64,000 nucleotides of DNA, from positions 21,622-85,621 of the forward strand of contig CALCQO010000022.1 in assembly GCA_937894675.1 (NCBI GenBank), written 5' to 3'. This stretch comes from an uncultured Clostridia bacterium. Lineage in GTDB: Bacteria; Bacillota; Clostridia; Christensenellales; Aristaeellaceae. Below, piece after piece: positions 17,015 through 24,385 of this stretch (its first letter is position 1; each line of letters starts with the position of its first letter). Both the position numbers and the translations under genes were made by a program. The notes below the pieces were generated by a model. The model was not told the DNA's origin and did not search any database. It worked only from the letters and a program-made list of their open reading frames with translations.

Positions 17015-18874
17015 ATGGATATACTAGGCGTGTTGACACTGATTGGCGGATTGGCCTTTTTCCTGTACGGAATGGACCTGATGGGCTCCAGCTTGACGAT
17101 GATGTCGGGCAAAAAGCTGCAGCGGATTCTGGAAGGGCTGACGGACAGCACCTGGAAGGGCATCCTGCTGGGGCTGGGGGTGACGGCCATCATCCAGTCC
17201 TCCTCGGGCACCACGGTGATGGTGGTTTCCCTAGTCAACTCCGGCATCATGAAGCTGCGCTCCGCCATCGGCGTCATCATGGGCGCCAACATCGGCACCA
17301 CTGTCACGGCGTGGATTTTAAGCCTGACGGGCATTGAGAGCACCAATTTGCTGGTGCAGCTCCTCAAACCCTCCTCCTTCGCGCCGGTGCTGGCCATGGC
17401 GGGCGTGGTGATGCTGATGTTCTCCAAGCGGGAGCGGCTGCACATGCTGGGCAAAATCATGATTGGCTTCGCCATTTTGATGTACGGCATGGAACTGATG
17501 AGCGGCGCCATGAAACCCCTGGCCGCCATGCCCAGCTTCCGGGAGCTGTTCGTGAAATTTTCCAACCCCCTGCTGGGCGTGCTGGTGGGCGCGGTGCTGA
17601 CGGCGGTTATCCAGTCCTCCTCGGCGTCGGTGGGTATTCTGCAGGCGCTGTGCGCCACGGGCATCGTGCAGATGTCGGCGGCCATCCCAATCATCATGGG
17701 CCAGAACATCGGCACCTGCATCACCGCCGTGCTGGCGACCATCGGCGCCAAGCGCAACGCCAAACGGGCGGCGGCGGTGCATCTGTCCTTCAATGTCATC
17801 GGCACGGTGATTTTTATGGCGGTATTCTACATCGGCGACGCCTTTTTCGACTTTGGCTTCGCCAACCAGCTGGCCACCCCGGTGTCCATCGCCATCTCCC
17901 ATTCGGTGTTCAACATCGCCAACACCCTGCTGCTGTCCAACTTTACCGGCGGGCTGGAGAAGATCGCCTACCTGCTGATTCCCGAGTCCGCCAGCGAGAA
18001 GAAGGAGAAGGAGGACGAGTTCCGCCTGCTGGACGACCGGCTGCTGGAAACCCCCTCCATCGCCTTGCAGCAGGCCTGGAAGGTGTCCGTCACCATGCTG
18101 GAGCGCTCCCGCACGGCTATGGAGCAGGCGCTTAAACTGATGGTGGCTTTTGACGGGGAAGTGTACGACGAGGTGCGCACCCTGGAAAAACGGGTGGATA
18201 AATACCAGGATAAGCTGGGCGGCTACCTGCTGAAAATCAGCAACACCCAGATGAACGATCAGGATAACCTGCAGCTGTCTATCATCATGAACTGTATTTC
18301 CGATATCGAGCGCATCTCCGACCATGCCCTGGGCATCGCCATGGAAGCCCGGGATTTAAACGACGCCCCCATGCGCTTTTCGCCCCTGGCGATGGAGGAA
18401 TTGGCGGTGTACACCAGCGCCCTGCAGGACATCATTGGCCTTACCTATGATGCCTACAAGAACGAGGATGTCACCCTGGCCAAGGACATCGAGCCCCTGG
18501 AGGAAGTGATTGACCGGCTGAACGAGTCCATCCGCATCCGCCATATCGAGCGGCTGCGCGGCGGCGTCTGCACGGTGGAGATGGGGCTGCTGCTTACCGA
18601 CGTTACCTCCTCCATGGAGCGCGTCAGCGACCACTGCTCCAACATCGCCGTGGCGCTGATAGAAATCCACGCCGGCGTGTATGACGCCCATAAGTACCTG
18701 CGCAAGATGAAGGAAAAGGACGCGGGCTTCCAGCGCAAGCTGGCGGAGTATCTGCTGAAGTACGAGCTGCCCGAGAACAATGTGGAGGATGCCGCCTGCC
18801 TGCTGGCGCCCCCCAAACCCGCCAAGGCCGACGAAAGCGGCCCGCTTGGGACGCTTCCCGCCCACGAAGGCTGA
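17015..18874 (+). CDS. Na/Pi cotransporter family protein with PhoU domain
   Basis: A 619-residue membrane protein. The N-terminal half has two copies of the Na/Pi cotransporter signature: GVTAIIQSSSGTTVMVVSLV and, about 140 residues later, AVLTAVIQSSSASVGILQAL; each QSSS lies in a re-entrant loop. After about residue 360 there are two PhoU-like helical repeats (with DIERISDHA and SMERVSDHC). It should import phosphate with sodium, with the PhoU part as a possible regulator. Start ATG 17015 follows GGAGG; the longer frame upstream lacks a ribosome site. A TATGAT at 16966 may be its -10 box. Confidence 0.92.
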   Translation: MDILGVLTLIGGLAFFLYGMDLMGSSLTMMSGKKLQRILEGLTDSTWKGILLGLGVTAIIQSSSGTTVMVVSLVNSGIMKLRSAIGVIMGANIGTTVTAWILSLTGIESTNLLVQLLKPSSFAPVLAMAGVVMLMFSKRERLHMLGKIMIGFAILMYGMELMSGAMKPLAAMPSFRELFVKFSNPLLGVLVGAVLTAVIQSSSASVGILQALCATGIVQMSAAIPIIMGQNIGTCITAVLATIGAKRNAKRAAAVHLSFNVIGTVIFMAVFYIGDAFFDFGFANQLATPVSIAISHSVFNIANTLLLSNFTGGLEKIAYLLIPESASEKKEKEDEFRLLDDRLLETPSIALQQAWKVSVTMLERSRTAMEQALKLMVAFDGEVYDEVRTLEKRVDKYQDKLGGYLLKISNTQMNDQDNLQLSIIMNCISDIERISDHALGIAMEARDLNDAPMRFSPLAMEELAVYTSALQDIIGLTYDAYKNEDVTLAKDIEPLEEVIDRLNESIRIRHIERLRGGVCTVEMGLLLTDVTSSMERVSDHCSNIAVALIEIHAGVYDAHKYLRKMKEKDAGFQRKLAEYLLKYELPENNVEDAACLLAPPKPAKADESGPLGTLPAHEG

Positions 18875-18925
18875 AAAGCCAGGCGCCGCTTTACTTTTTT
18901 ACGGTGTAACCCATAGCCCCGCAAC

Positions 18926-18954
18926 TTTACAAACGGGGAGGGGTTTGGTAGAAT
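18926..18954 (+). promoter_or_regulatory. Candidate promoter of the tat operon
   Basis: TTTACA, 17 bases, TAGAAT, followed 30 bases later by the tatB start with AAGGAGG. Good spacing and near-consensus boxes; not experimentally shown. Confidence 0.6.
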
Positions 18955-18984
18955 AATACTTGCATTTCATCAAGGAGGAAAAGG

Positions 18985-19314
18985 ATGTTCAATATCGGTT
19001 TTTCTGAACTGCTCTTGATCCTTCTGGTGGCATTCATCATTGTGGGCCCAAAGGACCTGCCCAAGGTGGCGCGGGCGCTGGGGCGCTTTGTGCGCTGGCT
19101 GCGCGACATGTTCGACGACTTCAAGGAAGAGATGGAGCTGGACGACACCATCAACGACCTGAAAGCCATGGAAAAGGACGTCAAGGATACCCTGCGCAAG
19201 GCCGACCCCTCGGTGGAGATGCGCAAGGCGGAAAACACGGTGAATAAGGCGCTCAACGACGCGAAGCACGCGGCGGAAAGCAAGCCGGATACGAAAAAGG
19301 AGAAGAAACTATGA
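18985..19314 (+). CDS. tatB: Sec-independent protein translocase TatA/TatB-like subunit (long form)
   Basis: A 109-residue protein with an N-terminal hairpin-type membrane anchor (NIGFSELLLILLVAFIIVGPKDLPKVA), followed by an amphipathic helix (residues about 28-45) and a long charged tail. The GPKDLP hinge after the membrane helix and the tail length are closer to TatB than TatA. It works with TatA and TatC to export folded proteins with twin-arginine signals. It is the first gene of a tatB-tatA-tatC operon; its stop overlaps the tatA start as ATGA. A nearby likely client is the ferredoxin at 23220-23852. Confidence 0.85.
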   Translation: MFNIGFSELLLILLVAFIIVGPKDLPKVARALGRFVRWLRDMFDDFKEEMELDDTINDLKAMEKDVKDTLRKADPSVEMRKAENTVNKALNDAKHAAESKPDTKKEKKL

Positions 19315-19487
19315 GACTGGGCGTATTGGAAATCGTATTGATCCTGGTATTGGCGCTGGTGCTCTTTGGCGGCAAGAAGCTGTCCGGCGTGGGCAAGGCG
19401 CTGGGCCAGTCCATTCGGGAGTTCAAGAACGAAGTGGGCAACGAGGACAAGGCCAAGGAAGACGACAACAAAGAAAATCAAGCGTAA
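19311..19487 (+). CDS. tatA: Twin-arginine translocase subunit TatA (short form)
   Basis: A 58-residue protein: one membrane helix (LGVLEIVLILVLALVLFGG), the classic FGGKKLSGVGKALGQSIREFK amphipathic helix after the FGG hinge, and an acidic/basic tail. TatA subunits polymerise to form the transport pore. ATG 19311 overlaps the tatB stop (ATGA). The protein is shorter than most TatA proteins but keeps all core parts. Confidence 0.9.
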   Translation: MRLGVLEIVLILVLALVLFGGKKLSGVGKALGQSIREFKNEVGNEDKAKEDDNKENQA

Positions 19488-19496
19488 CCTGAGCAG

Positions 19497-20402
19497 ATGA
19501 GCACAAAGTCGCAGACACAGCAGGACAAAGCCCTCAAGCGGCAGATGATTACCGAGCATCTGCTGGCGATGCGGCATATGATAGTCATCATCGTCGGGGC
19601 GCTGTTCCTGAGCTTTCTACTGATTTTCTACCTCTTCATCGACCCGCTGGTTCATTTCGTGCTGCAGCCCGTGTACGCGCGGGGCATTGACGTAATTGCC
19701 ACCCGGGTGTCAGAATCCCTGATGATGAAGTTCAAAACCGCGCTGGTGGCGGCGGCTGTTGTCAGCATGCCCGTCACCATCTGGCAGATATGGGAGTTTG
19801 TCAGCCCCGCCCTGTATAAGAAGGAGCGCAAGGTATTCCTGGGCGTGTTCCTGGCCATGATCGGGCTGTTCTTTGTGGGCGTCGCCTTCTCCTATGTGGT
19901 GGTGTTTCCCCTGGCGGTGGATTTGTTCTACGAGGCCAGCGCGGGAGTGGCCACCCCCATGTGGTCGGTGGAGGAGTACTTCAATTTCACCCTGTCCTTT
20001 GTGTTGCCCTTCGGCCTGATGTTCGAACTGCCGGCGGTCATCTACATGCTGGCGCGCCACGGCAAGGTAACGGGCAAGGGCATGGGGGAAAAGCGCAAGT
20101 TCTTCATCCTGGGCGCCGCCGTGGCGGCGGCCATCCTGACGCCGCCGGACGTGGTCAGCCAGATTCTGCTGCTGCTGCCCATGCTGGCGCTGTATGAAAT
20201 CAGCGCGCTGATTGCCCGCACGGTGAAACCCCTGCCTCCCAAGGAGGAAGCGGAGGAAGAAGAAGCCGAGGAAGACGCGCCCGCCCTGGTTGAGGAAGCC
20301 AAGGCGGAAGAAAAGCAGGAGGCGGAGGAAGCGCCCCAGGAGGACAGCGAGTTCCTCAAGGCCTTCCCGCATCTGAAAAAGAAGCCCAAGGATAAGGAAT
20401 AA
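19497..20402 (+). CDS. tatC: Twin-arginine translocase subunit TatC
   Basis: A 301-residue protein with six transmembrane helices and TatC motifs: ITEHLLAMRHMIVIIV at the N-terminus (family E-HL--LR), SMPVTIWQIWEFVSPALYKKERK in the middle, and FGLMFELPAVIYML later. TatC is the receptor for twin-arginine signals. The C-terminal 70 residues form an unusual very acidic extension (EEAEEEEAEEDAPAL) that ends in a basic stretch; the family usually stops soon after helix six. The ribosome site is weak, so translation probably depends on coupling to tatA 9 bp upstream. Confidence 0.94.
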   Translation: MSTKSQTQQDKALKRQMITEHLLAMRHMIVIIVGALFLSFLLIFYLFIDPLVHFVLQPVYARGIDVIATRVSESLMMKFKTALVAAAVVSMPVTIWQIWEFVSPALYKKERKVFLGVFLAMIGLFFVGVAFSYVVVFPLAVDLFYEASAGVATPMWSVEEYFNFTLSFVLPFGLMFELPAVIYMLARHGKVTGKGMGEKRKFFILGAAVAAAILTPPDVVSQILLLLPMLALYEISALIARTVKPLPPKEEAEEEEAEEDAPALVEEAKAEEKQEAEEAPQEDSEFLKAFPHLKKKPKDKE

Positions 20403-20416
20403 GGTTTTTGAAAGAA

Positions 20417-20442
20417 AAGCAGCCCCGAGGGGCTGCTTTTTC
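20417..20442 (+). terminator. Terminator of the tat operon
   Basis: AAGCAGCCCC-GAG-GGGCTGCTT followed by TTTCG, 15 bases after the tatC stop. Confidence 0.9.
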
Positions 20443-20501
20443 GTGCGTGGTTTATTAAATACGGTAGGGTTTGGCGCGGTGCAATTGGGTGCTGAAGGCC
20501 G

Positions 20502-20741
20502 TTACTTCTTTGTATCGTTCCCCAGCCATTTGCCCAGCAGTTTGCTGATCAGCGGGGGCAGAAAAAGGGAGGGCAGCAGCGACACGGCGAAGCCAAGGGC
20601 CCATTCCCCCAGGAACACCTTCAGAAAGTTGGGCGGGATGCCCGCCTTAATCAGCATCATGGCCAGGGACATGATAAAGGACATACCGGCGGCCATCAGC
20701 ACGCCAAAGAGGATAGGTTCAAACTTTTTCAACTGTTTCAT
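20502..20741 (-). CDS. DUF2798 family membrane protein
   Basis: A 79-residue protein with two transmembrane helices (about residues 11-33 and 46-70) joined by a short loop, ending in a basic tail. The pattern FGVLMAAGMSFIMSLAMMLI, then FLGEWALGFAVSLLPSLFLPPLISKL is the DUF2798 fold, in which two helices with an EW..GF motif form a small membrane protein of unknown role. It stands alone between the tat operon terminator and a repeat-rich spacer; the start follows CAGGAGAACC. Confidence 0.75.
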   Translation of the reverse strand: MKQLKKFEPILFGVLMAAGMSFIMSLAMMLIKAGIPPNFLKVFLGEWALGFAVSLLPSLFLPPLISKLLGKWLGNDTKK

Positions 20742-20877
20742 GGTTCTCCTGTTCGTTCTCTGGTTTCCGGCGGGTAGTATACGCTGGCGCCGGGGAGTGA
20801 TTCATTACCAAGGGTAATACAGAAAGAGCTTCAGGTCAACCGCGTAGAAATTATTAAAGTTTTTCAGGATGGGGTGC

Positions 20878-20912
20878 GGGGAAGGCGCTTTTTTCAAAAA
20901 GCGCCTTCCCCG
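20878..20912. repeat. Long intergenic palindrome
   Basis: A near-perfect inverted repeat: GGGGAAGGCGCTTTTT, a short centre, then AAAAAGCGCCTTCCCC. As RNA it would form a 16-bp hairpin on either strand. There is no T-run after it on either strand, so it is not a standard terminator. It lies about 80 bases left of the double-hairpin repeat. Confidence 0.7.
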
Positions 20913-20989
20913 TGAATAACTTATCCGTTCTAATAATGTGGTATTTTCCCACCGCAAAATTCGCTTCGCTGTTTTGCTTACGGTTTGTT

Positions 20990-21039
20990 GCTGGGCTTTG
21001 CCCAGACCCACCAAGGGGAATGATTCCCCTTGGAACCCA
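20990..21039 (+). repeat. Double-hairpin intergenic repeat, copy 2
   Basis: Plus-strand copy of the layout at 15868-15920: CTGGGC-TTT-GCCCAG, then ACCCACC, AAGGGGAATGATTCCCCTT and GGAACCC. Stem sequences differ between copies while pairing is kept, as expected for a structured element. Confidence 0.6.
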
Positions 21040-21043
21040 CAAA

Positions 21044-21072
21044 TAAGCCGCCCCGCGTACGCGGGGCGGCTT
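21044..21072 (-). terminator. Terminator of the ferredoxin-oxidoreductase operon
   Basis: A 12-bp perfect stem (AGCCGCCCCGCG and its complement) 20 bases after the oxidoreductase stop on the minus strand, followed by TTATTTG. Confidence 0.75.
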
Positions 21073-21092
21073 TGGTTATCCGGTTGTGCGTG

Positions 21093-23183
21093 TTACAGCA
21101 GGCTGCTGGCTTCCAGGTCGTCGGCGACGTCCTTCAGGCCGAACTTCTCCAGGCTTTCCCTGGTGGGGGCGCCGTTCTCATCCCAGCCGAACTGCGCGTA
21201 GAACATGGACAGGGCGTTCTGCCAGTCTTCCTTCTCCATCTTCACGGTGCCTTCGGTAAAGGCGGGCACGTCGGGCTCGGTGTTGTAGGCGTACTCGGGA
21301 ATCACGTCATGCAGGTTGCGCATATCGCGGCTGCCCACAGACTTGACCGTCATGGCGCGGCTGAGCTGAATGGTGCGCTCAGCCATGAAGTCCAACTCTT
21401 CCTCGGTGATTTCTTTGCCGGTGATGGCGCTCATGTACTGGGCTTCCACCGACAGGTCGCCCTTGTAGCCGCGCTCCTTGCGGGGGCTGAAGGTCATGGG
21501 CCATACCCAGTTGCACAGGGTAAAGCTGTCATGCAGCACCTGCTTGATAACGCCGAACTTGGCGAACTTGGCCTTGGATTCGTTCATCTTGGTGTAGTTG
21601 CGGGGCATATCCAGGCAGCCTTCGCCAAACAGGGGTTCCACGATGTTGCGCTGCACCTTGTAGGGCAGACCGGAACCGGTGATGTTGACGATGGTGTGGC
21701 ACATACCGTCGCGGTTGTAGATGATGTTGGTCAGCATGCCGACCTGGGCGGCGCACTCGTTGCCGTGGTGGCGCTTAGCGCCAATCAGGCCCCAGAGGGT
21801 CATGGCGGCGGAGTTGAGGTAGTCGTCGCCCAGCAGGTCGTGGTACTGCTGATCCACATAGTAGGCGCCCTGCGCCAGGGTGGACAGGGGATGATCCTTG
21901 TCCACGACGCGGCTGAGGATATCCTCAATAAAGGTGATGTCGCCGCTCTCGCGCTTGGACCAGTCGATTTCCGCGTACTGTTCGGGGGTCATGATTTTTT
22001 CCATCAGACCGTTGTTCAGGAAATAGTTGAGGGTGGCGGCCAGCTCACCGTAGTTATCCCACAGGCCGTAGTCGTCGGCCAGGATGGCGCTGAGCACGCT
22101 GGCGCAGATTTTGCCATCGCCCTCCACCTCCAGGTCGGTGTAGTTCTTCATGATGCGGCCGTAGGGGTTGTTGCCCAGGCAGGTGTTGGCATGGGTGGTG
22201 TTGCGGCCGAACTTCTTGAGCTGCGGGATGTTCACCGAGGCGTAGCAGCGCACGGGGCAGCTGGTGCAGCCGGTCATCTTCACGGTGTACTGCTCCGCGA
22301 TGGGGCCGTGGTCGAACACGGACTTCTGGCAGCGGTAGCCCATCAGGGTGGGCTGGCCGGGGGCGGACTCGCCGGTGTCCACCGGGCCGCCTTCCGCGGC
22401 GCCCCAGGTGAGGCCGGGATGGCCTGTCCAGCGGGTGGAAGTGTTCTCATACTGGGACCAGGACTGGGCCACGGTGGGCACCACATGGTTGTTGTTGGAG
22501 CCCATCAGATCGCCCATCACATAGTTGTTCAGCGCCAGCACGCGCTTGGGATCGGCCACCTTGACGGACTTGGTGCCGTACATGCAGATGGCTTTCAGGT
22601 TCTTCTTGCCCCAGAGCTTGCCCAGGCCGCCGCCCGCGCAGTGGGCAACACCGGTGATGACGCAGCTGAGGTTCAGCTGGTTTTCGCCGGCCTTGCCGAT
22701 GGACATGGTGATGTGGCCCGTGCCATGCTTGCCCGCCAAAGCGGCGCTGGTCATGGTGGTGGTCTGCCCCCACAGGGCGGTGGCGTCTTCCACGGACACC
22801 TTGTCATCCTCGATGAGGATGTAAACGGGGGTGGGGCTTTCGCCTTCCACGATCACCGCGTCATAGCCGCTGCACTTAATCATGCTGGCGACATCGCCGC
22901 CCACGTGGGCATCCACGATGGCGTTGTACTTGGTGAAGGGGGAGAGGAAAGCAATGGTGGTGCGCCCGGAACAGGGGGAAGAGGTGGCGGTGTTGGGGCC
23001 GACCGCCAGCACAAACTTGCTTTCGGGATCGGTGGGCATAACGCCGGTGGGCACCTCTTCATAGATGATGCGGTTGGCCATGCCCTTGCCGCCGATATAG
23101 TCAAAATATTTTTCGCTGCTCTCAACGCTGCTTTGGCCTGTTGTCAGGTTGACGCGCAGCAGATTGCCGGTCCATCCGTTCAT
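21093..23183 (-). CDS. Aldehyde ferredoxin oxidoreductase family tungsten/molybdenum enzyme (YdhV-like)
   Basis: A 696-residue protein of the aldehyde:ferredoxin oxidoreductase family, which uses a bis-pterin tungsten (or molybdenum) cofactor and one 4Fe-4S cluster. The N-terminal pterin domain starts MNGWTGNLLRVNLTTGQ with YIGGKGMANRI; the cluster ligands are C306-x2-C309-x3-C313 and probably C557 (SFTLCNW). It is 37 bp after a Tat-signal ferredoxin gene, the arrangement of ydhY-ydhV in enterobacteria, so electrons probably pass from this enzyme to that ferredoxin. The enzyme itself has no signal peptide. The substrate is unknown. Start follows AAGGAGG. Confidence 0.9.
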   Translation of the reverse strand: MNGWTGNLLRVNLTTGQSSVESSEKYFDYIGGKGMANRIIYEEVPTGVMPTDPESKFVLAVGPNTATSSPCSGRTTIAFLSPFTKYNAIVDAHVGGDVASMIKCSGYDAVIVEGESPTPVYILIEDDKVSVEDATALWGQTTTMTSAALAGKHGTGHITMSIGKAGENQLNLSCVITGVAHCAGGGLGKLWGKKNLKAICMYGTKSVKVADPKRVLALNNYVMGDLMGSNNNHVVPTVAQSWSQYENTSTRWTGHPGLTWGAAEGGPVDTGESAPGQPTLMGYRCQKSVFDHGPIAEQYTVKMTGCTSCPVRCYASVNIPQLKKFGRNTTHANTCLGNNPYGRIMKNYTDLEVEGDGKICASVLSAILADDYGLWDNYGELAATLNYFLNNGLMEKIMTPEQYAEIDWSKRESGDITFIEDILSRVVDKDHPLSTLAQGAYYVDQQYHDLLGDDYLNSAAMTLWGLIGAKRHHGNECAAQVGMLTNIIYNRDGMCHTIVNITGSGLPYKVQRNIVEPLFGEGCLDMPRNYTKMNESKAKFAKFGVIKQVLHDSFTLCNWVWPMTFSPRKERGYKGDLSVEAQYMSAITGKEITEEELDFMAERTIQLSRAMTVKSVGSRDMRNLHDVIPEYAYNTEPDVPAFTEGTVKMEKEDWQNALSMFYAQFGWDENGAPTRESLEKFGLKDVADDLEASSLL

Positions 23184-23219
23184 GATTACTGCCTCCTTCG
23201 TGGTGTCGTCGTTTGTACG

Positions 23220-23852
23220 TTACGCGCCCATGGCCGCAGCCAGGTCTTCGTACAGCACAATTTTCAGGGCATTGGTCGGGCAGCCGGCAACGCAGGCGCC
23301 GCAGGCGATACACTTGGTGGATTTGTTGATTTCAGGGTCCATTTTCGCCATGCCGAAGGGGCAGGCTTTCACGCAGGCGCCGCAGCCGATGCAGGTGTCC
23401 TGGTCCAGCATGCGAACGCCGGTGATGGGGTCGGGCTCGATGGCGTCCACCGGGCAGGCGTTCACGCAGGGCGCGTTGTCGCACTGGCGGCAGGTTTCCG
23501 GGGCGATGCTCCAGTTGCCAAAGAGGCCGGCGCCTTCCAGGAAGTCCGCCGTCACTTCTTTGCCGTACTGCACATAGTCCCTGGTGTGGATGCGGCTGAT
23601 GAACGGATGCGCTTTTCCGTCATTGGTCATGGTGCAGTTGTACTCGCACCGCTGGCAGCCTGTGCACTTGGCCTTGTTGGCCACCAGCACATAGTCACTC
23701 ATGGGCATGACTTCGACCTGGCCGCTCTCGGCCTGCGCAGCCGTGCAGCCCAGCACGGCAAGCATGGGGCTGGTCAGCGTGACGCCAGCCAGGCCTTTGG
23801 CGGTGAGTTTCACAAACTCCCGCCGGGTATACTCGCGACTGAAGATGGACAT
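23220..23852 (-). CDS. Tat-exported four-cluster ferredoxin (YdhY-like)
   Basis: A 210-residue iron-sulfur protein. It starts with a twin-arginine signal (TRREFVK, R10-R11) and a hydrophobic stretch that ends LAVLGC, a lipobox with C36, so it may be a Tat-exported lipoprotein. Four 4Fe-4S ligand sets follow: CTGCQRCEYNC, CRQCDNAPCVNACP, CIGCGACVKACP and CIACGACVAGCP. The same signal, lipobox-like LLGC and cluster layout are known in YdhY. It should carry electrons between the adjacent oxidoreductase and a membrane or outer-face partner. A full tat operon is encoded 3 kb away. Start follows GGAGGGG. Confidence 0.9.
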   Translation of the reverse strand: MSIFSREYTRREFVKLTAKGLAGVTLTSPMLAVLGCTAAQAESGQVEVMPMSDYVLVANKAKCTGCQRCEYNCTMTNDGKAHPFISRIHTRDYVQYGKEVTADFLEGAGLFGNWSIAPETCRQCDNAPCVNACPVDAIEPDPITGVRMLDQDTCIGCGACVKACPFGMAKMDPEINKSTKCIACGACVAGCPTNALKIVLYEDLAAAMGA

Positions 23853-24036
23853 GCTTTCCCCTCCTTTTATTCCGCCGCTTCCCGCGGCAATAAAAAACGA
23901 AGAACAGCAGGAACAACAAGCTGCCAGGCAGCTTCTCCTGCTCTCCTTCGCAAATGGCGGGCACAGCGGTTGCCCCCTGCACCTATCGGTTCACACAGCC
24001 ACGTGGGTTCTATGAACTCGGAGATTGATTACCTGT

Positions 24037-24065
24037 ATTATAGTTTATCCCCCCCAGAGGGTCAA
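24037..24065 (-). promoter_or_regulatory. Promoter of the ferredoxin-oxidoreductase operon
   Basis: On the minus strand TTGACC, 17 bases, TATAAT: near-perfect sigma-A boxes about 185 bases upstream of the ferredoxin start. Confidence 0.75.
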
Positions 24066-24145
24066 CCAGTCCGCCCGCGCCCCGGTCAAAAAAATGAGGC
24101 CCCGGGCGGATGTTGTCCCGAGAATCGTTACTTTTTGACAATAAA

Positions 24146-24172
24146 CCGCCGCCGGTAATTTTCCGGCGGCGG
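24146..24172 (-). terminator. Terminator of the SPFH-Arc operon
   Basis: A 10-bp perfect stem CCGCCGCCGG / CCGGCGGCGG with a seven-base loop, 20 bases after the Arc-like stop, followed on the minus strand by TTTATTG. Confidence 0.75.
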
Positions 24173-24191
24173 ATCCCCCTAAAGTGCCCTG

Positions 24192-24383
24192 TTAGGTGTC
24201 GCTTTCCTCTTCTTCAAACTCTTCCGGCAGGCCTTTGGCGCTGCGGCGCTGGCGGACGGCCTCGGTCAGCAGATACTCGATCTGGCCGTTGAGGGAGCGA
24301 AAGTCATCCTCTGCCCAGGCGGCGAGCTGGTTGTACAGCTTGCTGCTCAGGCGCAGGGGCACCTGTTTCTTGCTGGGCGCCAT
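24192..24383 (-). CDS. Arc-type ribbon-helix-helix DNA-binding protein
   Basis: A 63-residue protein with the Arc/MetJ ribbon-helix-helix pattern: a basic strand KKQVPLRLSSKLYNQLAAWA, then a helix turn and a second helix LNGQIEYLLTEAVRQ, followed by an acidic tail. The start is at ATG 24383, two bases after the stop of the SPFH gene; it has no ribosome site of its own and is probably translated by coupling. The same pair (SPFH then Arc-like) recurs in Clostridia. Likely target: the TGATATCA repeats inside the operon promoter. Confidence 0.83.
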   Translation of the reverse strand: MAPSKKQVPLRLSSKLYNQLAAWAEDDFRSLNGQIEYLLTEAVRQRRSAKGLPEEFEEEESDT

Positions 24384-24385
24384 GG

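Larger units (their letters stand above)
20742..21092. other. Repeat-rich spacer between DUF2798 and the oxidoreductase gene
   Basis: No gene is supported in these 351 bases. It contains a long perfect-stem palindrome (20878-20912), the second copy of the double-hairpin repeat (20990-21039) and the terminator of the oxidoreductase gene (21044-21072). Confidence 0.7.
23853..24191. other. Regulatory spacer upstream of the ferredoxin gene
   Basis: There is no gene here. It holds the promoter at 24037-24065 with a leader of about 175 bases, and the terminator of the Arc-like gene at 24146-24172. The leader holds no pattern I recognise as a molybdenum or tungsten riboswitch. Confidence 0.6.

Noticed and set aside
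21030..24158. A 1,042-codon open frame on the plus strand
   Set aside because: It runs opposite the aldehyde oxidoreductase and ferredoxin genes, which have strong motifs. Its protein is His/Gly/Val-rich, a typical shadow of GC-rich codons, and no ribosome site precedes it.
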